A stretch of 64,000 bases of DNA from Erythroxylum novogranatense (lineage: Eukaryota > Streptophyta > Magnoliopsida > Malpighiales > Erythroxylaceae): positions 22,127,120-22,191,119 of the forward strand of contig CM057235.1 of the NCBI GenBank assembly GCA_029891385.1, read 5' to 3'. Below, one piece after another: positions 44,165 through 55,734 of the stretch. The position numbers and the translations under genes are program-made. The notes beneath the pieces were generated by a model that was not told where the DNA came from, ran no database searches, and saw only the letters and a program-made list of their open reading frames with translations. Every line of letters starts with the position of its first letter. Position 1 is the first letter of the stretch.

Positions 44165-45583
44165 TCACTTTGATCCTTCCAGAGGAGAGGACGGGCCAGC
44201 AACAGGAGCAGCCGAGTCGGCAGAGGAAGGGCCAGCAGCCAGATCGGAAGGAGAAGGCAGTGGAGAAACATCCCCTTCCTCTTCTGAGCTAAGGTCCAGC
44301 TCCTCATCCAGAACAAAGGTCCATTCTCCCTCGGCCCTCTCCCTCATTTCTTCCAAAGAAAGGTCGAGAGCAGCGGGAAGCATCGGCTCGACATAATCCT
44401 CAAACGAGGGACACTCTGACCTGCCAGGAACGTGAACCTCATGGCACCTCTTCAGGACTGAAAGGGTTAAGTCGCAAGCGAACTCTAAGCACTCCCCATG
44501 TAGGAACCGCCTTTTCCAGCGCTTGATCGCTTCGACCCTTTGCTCTTTGATGGAGCTTTGCAATTCCTTCAATCTATCCTCGGCCCTCACTTGGCCATTC
44601 ACTAAGGCGTGACAGTCATGGAGGAATTTTGACTGAAGCTCCCGCTCTGTCTCTACCCTCTTCTTCAAATCTTTGCACTCCCTGGCCAGCTCGTCCTTTG
44701 CCGCAATCACCCGGCTCCTCTCCTCCTCCCTCGTGGCAAGTCGAGCTTCCAGGTCGTCCCTCTCCACAATCACCCTATTTTTCTCCTCTTCCCCCGTAGT
44801 GAGTTGAACCTTCAACACGCTCCTCTCCTCCTCCCAAGACTTCTTCTCCTCCTCAACTGAAGAGCGTTGAGCCCGCAAAATATCCTGCCCCTCCTTCGCC
44901 TCTGCAAGTTCAGCTCTCAGAGTGTTAACTTGCTCGAGAAGGTCATGAGCCTCCCGATCCATTGTCTGATTCACTTTGTTGAGCTGATCCAAACGTTGAT
45001 ACATCTATAAGGCGTATACCATGTCTCTGATGCAGCTGCGGACGAGACGAGTTATCAGCTTCTTATTGTCCAGCGTGTCCAAAAAATCCTCATCCACGGG
45101 AGGAACAGCTTTCTGGGTAATCTGTAGAGCCACATCAGCATCCTTAAGCGAAACAGCCTTGTCAAAGCTGATCGCGAACTCCCATCGCTCGTCACTAGAA
45201 GCTCGCTCTTTTCCTTTGCCCTTATCCAACCGGGGCGTTTGCTTTTTCACTACTCTCTTCTCTTGTTGACCAGACGACCGGCCGACACCTCGAGCGGTCC
45301 TCTTCCTTTTGAGTGGAGGCCTCGTCTCCTCCTCCTCCAAACCCACTCGGTCCACACTCACCGGCACGATCGGCAATGACGCCGACACAACAGGATGGTC
45401 TTCCGACACGACACGATGGTCTTCAATGGGCGGAGGGGCCATCGACACTGTAGAATGGCCTGGCTCCATTGGCGGAGCGGCGCCTTCACTGGTCCCTGCC
45501 TCTTTCCTCTGTTTCTTCCCTTTGGCTTGCCTTTTGGATTTAGGGGGAGGGGAGGACCCGGCAAAATCTTCTACCCTCGCCAT
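44165..45583 (-). pseudogene. Antisense Tat ORF, second exon (coiled coil), one TAG
   Basis: From ATG at 45583-45581 (after a splice-acceptor-like TGTGCAG/CC) one frame runs to the TGA at 44165. It has a basic, Pro/Ser-rich N-terminal part (PPPKSKRQAKGKKQRKE), KRKRTARG, and an SFDKAVSLKDADVALQ segment. A TAG at 45005-45007 sits between YAL and MYQRLDQ. A ~150-residue coiled coil (LRAELAEAKEGQDILRAQRS, EEERSRVIAAKDELARECK) and an acidic C-terminus (LDEELDLSSEEE) follow. Extra antisense ORFs of this kind are known in Tat elements; their function is unknown. Confidence 0.7.
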
Positions 45584-45779
45584 GGCTGCACAGTAATAAA
45601 ATAGGTCAGAAAGCGAAGCCAACACTTACAAATACAGCAAATAATTCAACCACGAGGGGTCAACCAGACGGGACGGTTTCCTTTCCTAGCCTGCTAATTT
45701 GAGGCGGGGGGTCGATTAGAAAGGAATCGGCCGAGGTCCCCCCGCGATATCCCATAATGAGCCGAACGAAGTCATATCG
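45584..45779 (-). other. Probable intron or inter-exon region of the antisense ORF
   Basis: Between the end of the first antisense coding block and the acceptor at 45586-45587 no frame matches. A GTAAGT (45629-45624, minus) is too near the acceptor (44 bp) to be the likely donor. The exact donor is not resolved. Confidence 0.4.
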
Positions 45780-46428
45780 GCCGAGCCCCCTTTATGCGAC
45801 CGATCACCTCCCACTCCTCTCTACTAAGAGATATGCTCGACGTGTCGTTCCACCGCTCGGCTGAAGGATACCTCCACGGCTGGGACTCGAAGGAGGATCC
45901 TGGAGGCTTCACAAAAAAGTACTTCGTCCGCCAAGAAGTAATTTTTTAGGCCGTTCCGGTAGGACGATATCGGGCATCCCTATACTGCAAGTGAGGGATC
46001 CCGGCCCCAGAGCTCGAACTCTGATTCATGCTCAAAAAATGACGTAAGATCCCAACCAAAGGCAAACGGCCAAGGCCGTTAATGAACCTCCAACCATTCA
46101 GAGGAATCTGGCTCGGCATCAATTGGAAATCGACGCACACCTCGTGAATAATCGGGGCATACGGGAGCCTCACGCCACCGATCGAAAAGAAACTATTAGA
46201 AACAGCAATATACCCACTCAAATTGCTGTGGATTCGTTCATTCCCCAAGTCCAGCCTAGGCCCCCAGGACATAGGGATATTATTCCTGATGATCGGTCGT
46301 TTTAGCTCCGCCGCGGTCATCGTCGATTTATCTCTCGGTGGCTCCTCCATGACCAACCCATCCTTCCGTTCTCTCGTTGAGATTTCTTCAATACCTCTTA
46401 CCACACTTCTAGAACTGGCCGACGACAT
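45780..46428 (-). pseudogene. Antisense Tat ORF, first exon (Transposase_28-like), one TAA
   Basis: ATG at 46428. The frame carries DLGNERIHSNLSGYIAVSNSFF, then GVRLPYAPIIHEVCVDFQL, PSQIPLNGWRFING. It has the pattern (R/V)LP..P....V..F...PSQ..PN.W of the 'putative gypsy type transposon' family (Transposase_28) found in plant gypsy antisense ORFs. A TAA at 45946-45948 is followed in frame by WRTKYFFVKPP and PWRYPSAERWND, which belong to the same domain, so the stop is a mutation. The frame ends near 45780. Confidence 0.7.
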
Positions 46429-46631
46429 GCTTACTAAGAGGAAACCTTTGAGAAAACTTTAGAGGAGGAGACGAGAGAAAAGGACGTACCTATTTGGTGA
46501 TTTGAGTTTGGAAATTTGGACGGCGGTTGAAAGAAAACTCTAGAAACTGTGGGCAAGAAGATGCAAATGAAAACAAGGTGAAAGCGAAAGAACAAAACAA
46601 GCGTAAAGAAAATCCGCAGTCTATCAACCTT

Positions 46632-46645
46632 GCGTACTTATAGAA
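46632..46645 (-). promoter_or_regulatory. TATA-like box for the antisense gene
   Basis: The minus strand reads TTCTATAAGTACGC about 205 bases upstream of the antisense ATG (46428). It lies between the 3' LTR and the antisense gene, where its promoter should be. No other good TATA motif is nearby. Confidence 0.5.
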
Positions 46646-47111
46646 GATCGGTCAAGTGGACGCTCCAATCAACGCTCGACGCATGGAAAAAATCCGAACC
46701 AAGCCCAGACACGTGGCAGAATCTGAGCCGAGGTGAATTAGGGTTATTCAAAATTGACGCGCACGGCGGTTGAAAGGACGTCGGAGACGGTTGCCTGACG
46801 GTTACAAAGACGTTTAGTCTCGATTCGAAAATCACGAGGGCGCGCCGTCAGTAATGATTAAATAAAGTACCTTCACGCGCTTAGCGTAGATGTTCGACTG
46901 AACTCTCTTGGTACGAGTTGTCATGCAATAAGTGTAGATGCCGACCGATCGGAACACTCAATCGATCGACCCTAGCACGAACGGTCATGCGCTATCCGTG
47001 GATATCCGACCGATTGGGCCTACCCCGAGTTGTCCCACAGACGAATTGCAAGGTCCTTATATACTCCTTCAACCCTTCTCCTTGCTCAAACTCGAGGAGT
47101 AGGGGGGCTTA
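46646..47111 (+). other. Pre-LTR region with polypurine tract
   Basis: This region is non-coding. It ends in GAGGAGTAGGGGGGCTTA (47094-47111), the polypurine tract next to the 3' LTR. The preceding part is GC-richer than its surroundings and may contain the upstream promoter of the antisense gene. CGACCGAT-type short repeats occur at 46938-47015. Confidence 0.65.
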
Positions 47112-47530
47112 TGGTCGGGTCGGTCGTGCTAGGCCCAAACCCACTCAAAACGACCCATAGGCCGATCGATCCACTCTTCAAGGATTGATCTAATTCCTAT
47201 CGATTACACTAGGCCCAAGCCCTATTCCACGTATCCACGACCCACTAGCAGGTGGAAGTCTCCCATGCATAAGTAAAGACCTAAACCTAGCATCTATTCC
47301 ATATATAAGGTATGACGTTGCTATAATTAAGGTACGCAATCAAAACCCTAGCTTCTCTGTTTTTAGCTATCAAACCTTCACCAAAAAGACTAACTTGAGC
47401 GTCGGAGGGGCCTGCCGGATATCAACCCCCGACATGCCTTGTGTTGTTTTGCAGGAACTCTTGCTAGAAAACAGTCAAGCTCATGGATCCAAACGGCAAC
47501 GTGCAGCCTCGCCAGAATTAAGTTGAACCA
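47112..47530 (+). repeat. 3' LTR of the Tat-like element
   Basis: 419 bp, aligned along its full length with 39457-39876. It differs at about 18 positions and by one missing A. It is followed by the target duplication CTAAG. Confidence 0.9.
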
Positions 47531-48904
47531 CTAAGTAATTACTAGTTTGGGTGTTGGAGAAGACAAAGACTCATCTGATTCTTTCATGGTTTGTTTTTAT
47601 ATCATTGGAAATTATACTATTTTGATTAAGATATAGTTTAATAAAATATATCAAAATCAATATTACATTATTTTGATTAAGATATGGTTTAATAATATAG
47701 AAACAAGGGAAAAAGATTATTATTTTAGTAAAATATAATATGAACTTTAAATTAATTTTTACTTATGATTAATTAAGTATTAAAAGGATTAATTAAATAG
47801 TATATAGGAACAAATGAAAATACCTTACAAAAGTATGAATTATGTTCATTTAATAAAAAGAATAAAATAAAAATTTCCAAAGTTATATAAGGAATGGAAA
47901 GTACATGATGATGAGATGGATACAGGAAAGAGGTGAATTGAAAGTTGAGTTTTTGATGAAAATTGTTAGTATCATTAATAATATAAATAAATAGATAAGT
48001 ATGATTTAGCTTTTATGATACTTCTGTTTAGTTAAGTAATTGAAAAGCTCTCAACAAGAAATCTGAATGCCGCCAAAAGTTGTAATAACTAATAATAACA
48101 AGTCTCAATGTTATGGAGAAACTTGGAAGTGTGGTGGATGGATACAAATATACCCTTATCACTGTATAAAACACTTAGGTTTTAAGGAATCCTACAAAGA
48201 AGAAATAGTAGGACTTTGTAGATGAATTTGGGTATTGTGGCATCAAGAGACAATTTAGGTTAAACATTTTAGGAACCCATGGTTAGTATGTGCACATGCT
48301 TGTCTCTTTGCATCATTATAGTAGCTTTAAATCACTAAAAGAGAATATAGATGTAGTCAAACTTTAGAATCAAATATAGCTCAACTTCCTTGCCATGTTG
48401 GTGTTGGGTTGTTTCAATGTATTTGTATACAAATAAAACAAAAAACATGAAGGCTGATACAAGAATCAAATAGTAATAGAAGATATACTGAGTGTGTGCT
48501 TGTTTATAAGCTTATAGGGCTAAAGTTTAATAATCCTAGGTTCACAAAGAGAAGAGTTTTTTTTGAATGAGGAGACTAGAGAAGGCTTTATGCATCCTAT
48601 AATGGTGATGTCAACTTGAATATATTAGAGTGTACCACTTGCAACATACTAAGTCAAATCACAATTCTATTATGCAAACCACAAGTATGATAAACTTCTT
48701 TGAGATTACATGGGAGAATCATAAGAAACAATGGATTTTAGTAGAAGAGGATTCTATTTAGATAGTCAGTAATTAATTTACCAAGATCTACTCCTTAAAT
48801 ACCAATGCCAATCCCAAGTTTACCCATTTATTTGATTTCTTAACAACTTAAGTCTAGATTAGAAGGTGGTGCCACCAAATCTCCTAATCATTGGTTTATG
48901 CTCT
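47531..48904. other. Unclassified AT-rich flank
   Basis: It continues the sequence interrupted by the Tat element at 39456. A short direct repeat ATTTTGATTAAGATAT(A/G)GTTTAAT lies at 47621 and 47672. No coding region or known element was recognised. Confidence 0.5.
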
Positions 48905-49400
48905 ACAACTAATAGGTTAGTTGTAGTTTAATGAAATAATTATTTAAAGAGATTCTTTGTCTTATACATATCTAGATGTATATGATAAAGTCCATTACAT
49001 AAATATACATTGAAAATGAAATTATGATAAGATCATAATTATGAGATTAAATATTGTTGTATTATCTCTAAATTGTTTCTATTCATTATATTATTAAGAT
49101 GGGAAATTAATAGAGTATAAAAGACTAGTATATGTTATGTTTTTTTTCTTATGAAAGAAGTAGTCAATATTATAGACTAAAGTATGGAGATACTTAAACA
49201 AATGTGTGGGTGCTTTTTGGAGAACAAGTTCACTGAACTGACTCTATGTGAGAATCCCATTTGAAACATTACTTGTATATTTATGAAAATTCTTATTATG
49301 ATAATTGTATAAGTGATTCATTGACTTGATATCTATAAAGTTAGCTCATATGGAGATTTGTTATGTGATTTATGATTTAACCATAAGTGCATAATGTAGC
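48905..49400 (+). repeat. Relic LTR related to copia-B
   Basis: The segment GATCATAATTATGAGATTAAATATTG... (about 49032 onward), with ATTATTAAGATGGGAAATTAATAGAG and AAAGACTAGTATATGTTATG, follows the order of 16710-16830 in the copia-B LTR. It is much diverged. Ends cannot be placed. Confidence 0.5.
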
Positions 49401-51467
49401 TATAACTAGTACTAACAAATACAAGCCGATCCTACGAGGACTAGAATTATTAGTACTTACTGTCTTCCTATTATTTAATCTAACAAATTAGGGTGTAATA
49501 ATTGATCAAATTCAAAACTTAAATAATAAAATAAAATAAATCAATACAACTGACTAACTATAACAATGTTTTAAACTTATAAACAATAAAAGAAAACAAT
49601 GGTACCTAGACTTTAAATCGAGCTACAATTTTTCACAATCATGATTTTACTAGTCAAATAACTCTAAAGTTTATTAGACCATGTAAATTACCATCTTATA
49701 TTAATATCTTTCTCAAGACTATTAAGAACTAATTCTCAGTTGATTAACTTAAATCTTTTTTGTTTAAACCCTAATATTGCATTAATGATTTGTGAATTTC
49801 TATTAGTTTTGACTATAATCTAGAGGATTAATATTGACCTATCTCTAGATTTTTATACAACTCCTTTCAATTATGGTAGATTTATTCACATAAAAGATTT
49901 CTCAATCTTTTGTATAAAATCATATATTGAAATAATATCCTAGACATATTAATTCAAGACTTAAAACACTTAATTAAACTAAAATGAAACTAATGAATTA
50001 AATTAAAATAAAATCACTACAAGGTTTATCCCGGGGTTCATAAAATCTAAGTACCAATAAAAATTTTGGTCATAATCGCAGAAGACATAACATCAAAACT
50101 AAAAGAAAAGAAAAAAGCAAAAAGATACATGATGAAGACCTTTTTTATATTCTTGAAATCCACTTTATATTGATGGAAATCCACTTTGAATGTGCTTCAT
50201 TTCTTGTTCTTCAATCTGTCTATCATTTTTAGGCCATCAATATGTTTCCCTAAGCATAACTTGAGCCTCCCATTAACATCCTACAAACTACTCTTTAACT
50301 TCGCTTTGTTTTTCCCTTTTATAGCTTGAAATTAGGGTTTCTAAAGTGGACACGGTCAACCACATATCCATTTGCATAACTATGTCTCTCAATCTTACTT
50401 TAAATCTTCAAAAATTATGCTGAAACATAATCTTAAAGAGCTACACAATCATAGAAACAATCGTGTCCATCTCTTTATAGCTGTTTCCTTCAAGGGCAAC
50501 TTCAATCTTTCATTTTTTACCTTGATTCCATCTAATTTTAGCTCATTTTTTGCCCCTTGAAGGCAATTATAACCTAAAAACATAATATGAATGGAATAAG
50601 TAACAAATACATTATGAAACTATTAAATAATCAAACAAAAAATTAGTAAATATAATATTAGAAATATGGTTTATTTAGTATTTATCAAACTCCCTCACAT
50701 TTAAGCATTTGGTTGTCGTCAAGCAAATCAATTTAATTACTCTTAACTTAATAAGAAACAACTATAAGAAAGCATTAAATAAATTGAAGATATCTATAAA
50801 GATTCTCTATTATTCAGTCAATTCCAAAGCTCGTTGAATTATTAAGCATTTAATTACTTGCATCAATTTATACATCAATCCAATTCACTCCATAATTCTT
50901 CAATTTTCAATTCAATTCACACCATTTTCACTTAATGCTTAAAGTGAATATATATACACATATATATACTTCACAATTCTTCAATTTTCAATTCAATTAA
51001 CTCCATTTCACTTAATGCATGAAGTGAAACCTTTTCACACTTTTATACCCCTTTATTTAAACAATACAAGATCATTTAGAAGCTTGTTTCAAAAGTTACC
51101 TAGCCTTTTAATACGAGAATAAAAACCTTATCATGAATATCCCCAATTGCTCAACTAGGTCACTATCTCAAATGGTTACTAGCACCAATCTTTAACTTTG
51201 ACCTTTTATTGGTATAAAGCTAGTTGAGTGAAATTATTTATTTTCATTTATTCATATACTACTTTTTTACTTTTACTTTTTTTTTCTCTTTTTTATATGG
51301 GGAGAAATGAAAATGCTCAGTTAGAATTCTTAACTCAATGCATGTACAAATTATACATAAAGTATCATAATGCAAATCAAGTATCCACTCTTAATTTTCA
51401 AAAAAAAAAGTATCCATTCTTAAAATTAATGAACTAAATTGAAATCAACCTAATCTTTAAAACTTAT
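49401..51467. other. AT-rich non-coding segment
   Basis: No genes seen. Contents include AAACTCCCTCACATTTAAGCATTTG..GTCGTCAAGCAAA (50688-50730), a tract often seen in plant repeat DNA, ATTCTTCAATTTTCAATTCAATT in two copies (50897, 50975), and short T/A runs. Two small plus-strand frames (50372-50560, 51228-51437) have no support. Confidence 0.5.
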
Positions 51468-54400
51468 TGTAGCACTCCCTTACCATATGGTATGCACCGG
51501 GACGCCCGTAGGTCATTCCGATGCATATCCTACGAAAAGGGTGAACTACGAACAATCACTATTGTACCTCACATGGAATCAAATCATAAAATTTTCTCAT
51601 TTCATATCATCAAAAACAGTAATTTACACATCTGTCTGTTTTTCACTGTCTGTACAATACTCCAAAAGAAATTTAGTACAAAAAGCCTAACTAGGTCATC
51701 CCCAAAAGATCCCAGCTGACCGACCTGTGTGCCATGACTTCTCTTGCCAACACAATCTACACGGAAGGAAAAGTCTCTCTCTGGAGCTAGGAGTCTATTC
51801 TCTCGGTCCTGAAAAATAATTTGCAATTTTGGGTGAGTTTGCGAACTCAGTGAGGAACCATCATCGATGGTTCACCCAATTCATGCATCGGCCAGTGTAA
51901 CACAATTATAACATAATAACTCATTCAGAAATATCACATAATCATTTATATGATACCAAGGCGATTTGCCTTTCACACAAGGAAAACATTCAATCCAATG
52001 CACATAAAATGCGTATGTGACCCATTTTTCTAATTTATTACGTTGTTGTGACCGCGCGCCTAAACTGTCCTGATAAGGGCGCATTATTCGTTGAGCCTGA
52101 GGCTCTGAATCACTATAGGCTCAAGGCCCAATTACGTTGAGCTTTAAGCTCTCGGTGGCTGCTCCGGTCACAACTGCCAATTACTGATCATGCATTATGC
52201 ATGGGATGCACATGGCAATACAAATCAAATTTGGCTCCAAGTTTACCACATTCACACACATAGTCACAATTTAACACATTACAAATCACATATAATACTT
52301 CTATGTCAAAAACTCTCAATACATCGAGCACCTTCGGTCCGAAACCAGGCACAAACAACGCAAAGCCCACCATTATTGTCCACAATGTCATAAGTGCAAA
52401 ATATAAATAATTAAAAATCGAGAAACCATCTAGGTTACTCACCAAATAACTTCCGAGCTAATGCCGGGAAGTCTTGGCAACGTCCGTGGGGTGACATTCC
52501 AATTGTGCCTCTATAACAATCACAATAATCACATATTACCAATTGCACAATTAGAAATATTAAATAATGCACATGTAGCAATTTAGATATGTACAATGCA
52601 TGTTCGTGACATTCCCGGCACCATTACAAAATTTCCCGTCACAACAATTTCCTTTAAACATTTGAAACTCATTGACACTAAAATCACTCAATTCGGACCT
52701 TCATAGGTCCAATTTTTAATAAAACATGGATCGAAAAAATCATTACCCGATCCCCTCACTTCGACCTAACCAATTTTCATCAATTTATGCTCTAAAAATT
52801 CCCAATTTCACAAATAAATGAAATTAAATATTTCATGAATCCGATGCCTCGGGAATCAGGCCAATCAGACGTCGAACGAAAAAGTTATTCCCAAAACATG
52901 TTCAGATCAATACACTACACATAACTTCACTCTAGAAATTGAACATCTTAAGGACTGAGTTGAAAACCGACCTCTTAATAACAATTGTAGATCTATGTCT
53001 CTAGTTTACTTAGGAAAAAGAATCAGATCGATTGGAGCTCTCTAGCAGAAGATGTCCCCAAAATACTGAAGCATGTTCAGACTATTCCAACCGATCCGCT
53101 CACTTAGATCCGACCATCGTTTTTTAGTCTGACCTCAAAAATCCTAAGTGTGGTATGGAAAGATAGAAAAATATCTTAGAAATCCAACACTTCAAAAATC
53201 AGGTCGATCGGAGGTCGAATAAAAAAGATATAAACAAAAGATTGGACAGAGGTCATTGGGCGCGCCGAGCACCTAGCTTGCCAGGCGAGCGGTGCGACCG
53301 CTCTACCTGGCGAGCGATGCGGACGCTCGCCCGCATGGTCGAGCGATGCTACAATTTTTTTTTTCAAAACTTTTTTCCAAAACCACCTCTTCTTTCACTA
53401 TATCGATCTTTTCACACAAATGTCCAAATAATACAAATTCGGTCTCGTTGGAAATATCTCGGAAAATCCTACAAGTTTCATGAAGAACTTGAAATTTAAT
53501 AACACCTCTAAGGGTGTCAAAAATTCACTCAAAGACATTGCCTAGTCACACATTTACTACCACAATGTAACACTATCACAAAAATTCATAACTTTTCATC
53601 CCCTTAACCAAAAATTCCAAATTTTATATCAATGAAAAGAGCAAAACAAATGCTACATCTTTCAGTGTAACTTAGAAGCCAATTCCATCTCTAATCAAAT
53701 CAAATTCGCAAACAAAGGTTCAACCTACCCAAATTATTCTCAAGAGAAACCCAGTCTTTCAAAATTCATAACTCCAAATCCCCTTGGAAAAAATTTCCAT
53801 ACCATATAGGGATAAAAAGCTCAGACAATAAATTACAATTCTTAGGAAGGACTTCACAACAAATTCCAATTCAAACAAGGTTGAATTCCCTCATGAAGGT
53901 GGTTGTCCTGTTAAAGCTTATGAAATCAGCATGTAACCTTAACTACAACAAAACTTTCCAAATTTATATCTTACAATCCTCACATCCAAAATTCGCATAA
54001 AATATCTCATTAGAAATCTATAACAATCCTCTACAACTTTCCAGAGTGTCATTTGAGCCAATTTCACCCTTAACAGTCCCAAATAAATATCAGAACTCAA
54101 AAAGCACAAAACCTAGGTCCTTGGAGCAATTGCTCACCAAAGCACATTTTGGACTGAATTACCACCTGAGCATTATCAGACCATAACTTGTAATCTACAC
54201 ATAAAAAAATATCATACTCAGAGGCATTAAAAAGCTAACACATAAATCTTCAACTTTCAGTAATACCAATTTCACAAAATCGGTTTCCTTTATCCTAGGA
54301 AAATTCTCAAAGTTTCAGGTCATCAAAATGGGACCATGATCCGAATACAGTTCATCCAGCACACACATCTAAACTTCCGAGCCAAATTCAAAGCTCTTCA

Positions 54401-55734
54401 AGCAACAATTGGGCAGAACTTCTTTCATAGAAATTCTAGTCCTACTTCTCAAGTTTACTTTAAAGTAAACCTCAACTCAATAGAATAACCACATCAAAAG
54501 TTATAAACAAATACCTGAAACATATACAAGTTCCATTTTCCAGATTTCATACTAAATTCTACTCCTTTCATGTAAACATCAATACCCCATCAATAAACAT
54601 CCCATTTAGCCAAGAGATCAGCCACCAATTCATCAAGACAAATACTTGAGTAATAAAGCACAATTTGGCAACACACAACATACACAATTTTCTTACTTCA
54701 TTTCCACTCATCTAACATTATAAATTTCATTGATAGCACTAAAGTCACATTCTTTCTTTTCCATGCCATTTTCCCTCATACAAGCATACACCTATACCCA
54801 TACAATTAATACACAAGCTTCATGAAATTTATGCACCAATAAGCAAAATAAATGCTTCTACCTACTAAGGAAAGAACACAAAACAAGTTCTTACCTAAAC
54901 AAGCTTCAAGCTCTTCAATTCACCAACACTTCAAGCTCCTCTACCTCTCACCAACACCCACGGCTATCACCCCAACACACACAATTCATCATCTTCAAAT
55001 GGCTTAAGTTTAGTCTTGGTTGAGAATAAAGAGAGGCAAGCAAGTAGCAAGGAGAGCTTCTTAAATGGGATGGAAAGGAAACAATCGAAGGAGGAGAGTA
55101 AAACACCTACGGATGGAGGATGTTTTTCACTTTCAAAGTAATCTTTTTCAACCTTCAAGGTGATTTTCTTATGCACTTAAGGAGAAGAACCGAGAATGAA
55201 TAAAGGGAAAAAGACAAGTATATCAAATGCAAGAGGACACTTGTCCTTATTGGAGAAAAAGACAAAAACACCAATTAACCATTTAATCAAAGAACCATAA
55301 TACCAATTAATCTTTAACTCATCCAATCCAATGGCTCTAAATACAAATCCCAAATTAATACACCCGAAGATCCAGTGTCATTGGACATAAAGTTTAGATA
55401 CCAAAAACCAATCAGTCCGCCACTTGGCGATTTTTTCGGTCTGGAAAATTTCCCAAAAAATTCCAGGAAATTTCCCTAAAAATATAAAACATACATAAAC
55501 CACTCCAAATCAATTTTTCAAATACAATTATCACATGAATCACACAAAATTACATTTAGACCCACATGCCGGGAAATGTCATGAATGCATGTACAATCAT
55601 GCGCATGTGCAAAAGTTACCATGCATATAATTATAGCGACTATGTGATGCATGTTCATGCCGAGATCTATTTACTCTCGCCTAACCCGTCCCAATTGACC
55701 AAATTACCCTTTCCATCGGTGATGGGATGTTACA
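51468..55734 (-). repeat. 3' LTR of the Tekay element, 4267 bp
   Basis: The ends are TGTAGCACTCCC (51468) and GGGATGTTACA (55734). It contains the block ACCATCATCGATGGT (about 51856), two inverted ~50-bp blocks (52568-52620 and 55567-55611), degenerate ~180-bp modules (anchors at 53587 and 53767), a CpG-rich stretch GGGCGCGCC...GAGCG (53259-53345), and a leader with a splice-donor-like site on the minus strand (54890-54894). It aligns with 60426-64000. Confidence 0.9.
55567..55611 (-). repeat. Conserved LTR block, right arm of an inverted pair
   Basis: The sequence TGCCGGGAAATGTCATGAAT then GCATGTACA ... GCATGTGCA. The reverse complement of this block, with small indels, lies at 52568-52620 in the same LTR. 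The same pairing is found in both LARD LTRs (18403-18454 with 20889-20933; 25971-26023 with 28465-28509). The right arm alone is seen in the 1-550 fragment. Confidence 0.8.

Larger units (their letters stand above)
39457..47530 (+). mobile_element. Tat-like gypsy element, internally deleted, complete ends
   Basis: LTRs of 420 and 419 bp (39457-39876, 47112-47530) begin TGGTCG and end TGAACCA. The target duplication CTAAG is present at 39452-39456 and 47531-47535. Gag, protease and the integrase C-terminal tail are on the plus strand; RT, RNase H and the integrase core are missing. A ~56-bp minisatellite follows, then an antisense gene, as known for Tat-lineage elements (Grande, RIRE2, Retand). 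LTRs differ at roughly 18 positions plus one indel (about 4%), so the insertion is not recent. Confidence 0.9.

Noticed and set aside
45021..45604. Plus-strand frames of 68-95 codons opposite the antisense Tat ORF
   Set aside because: They are shadows of the antisense coding sequence, which has the better domain and coiled-coil support.
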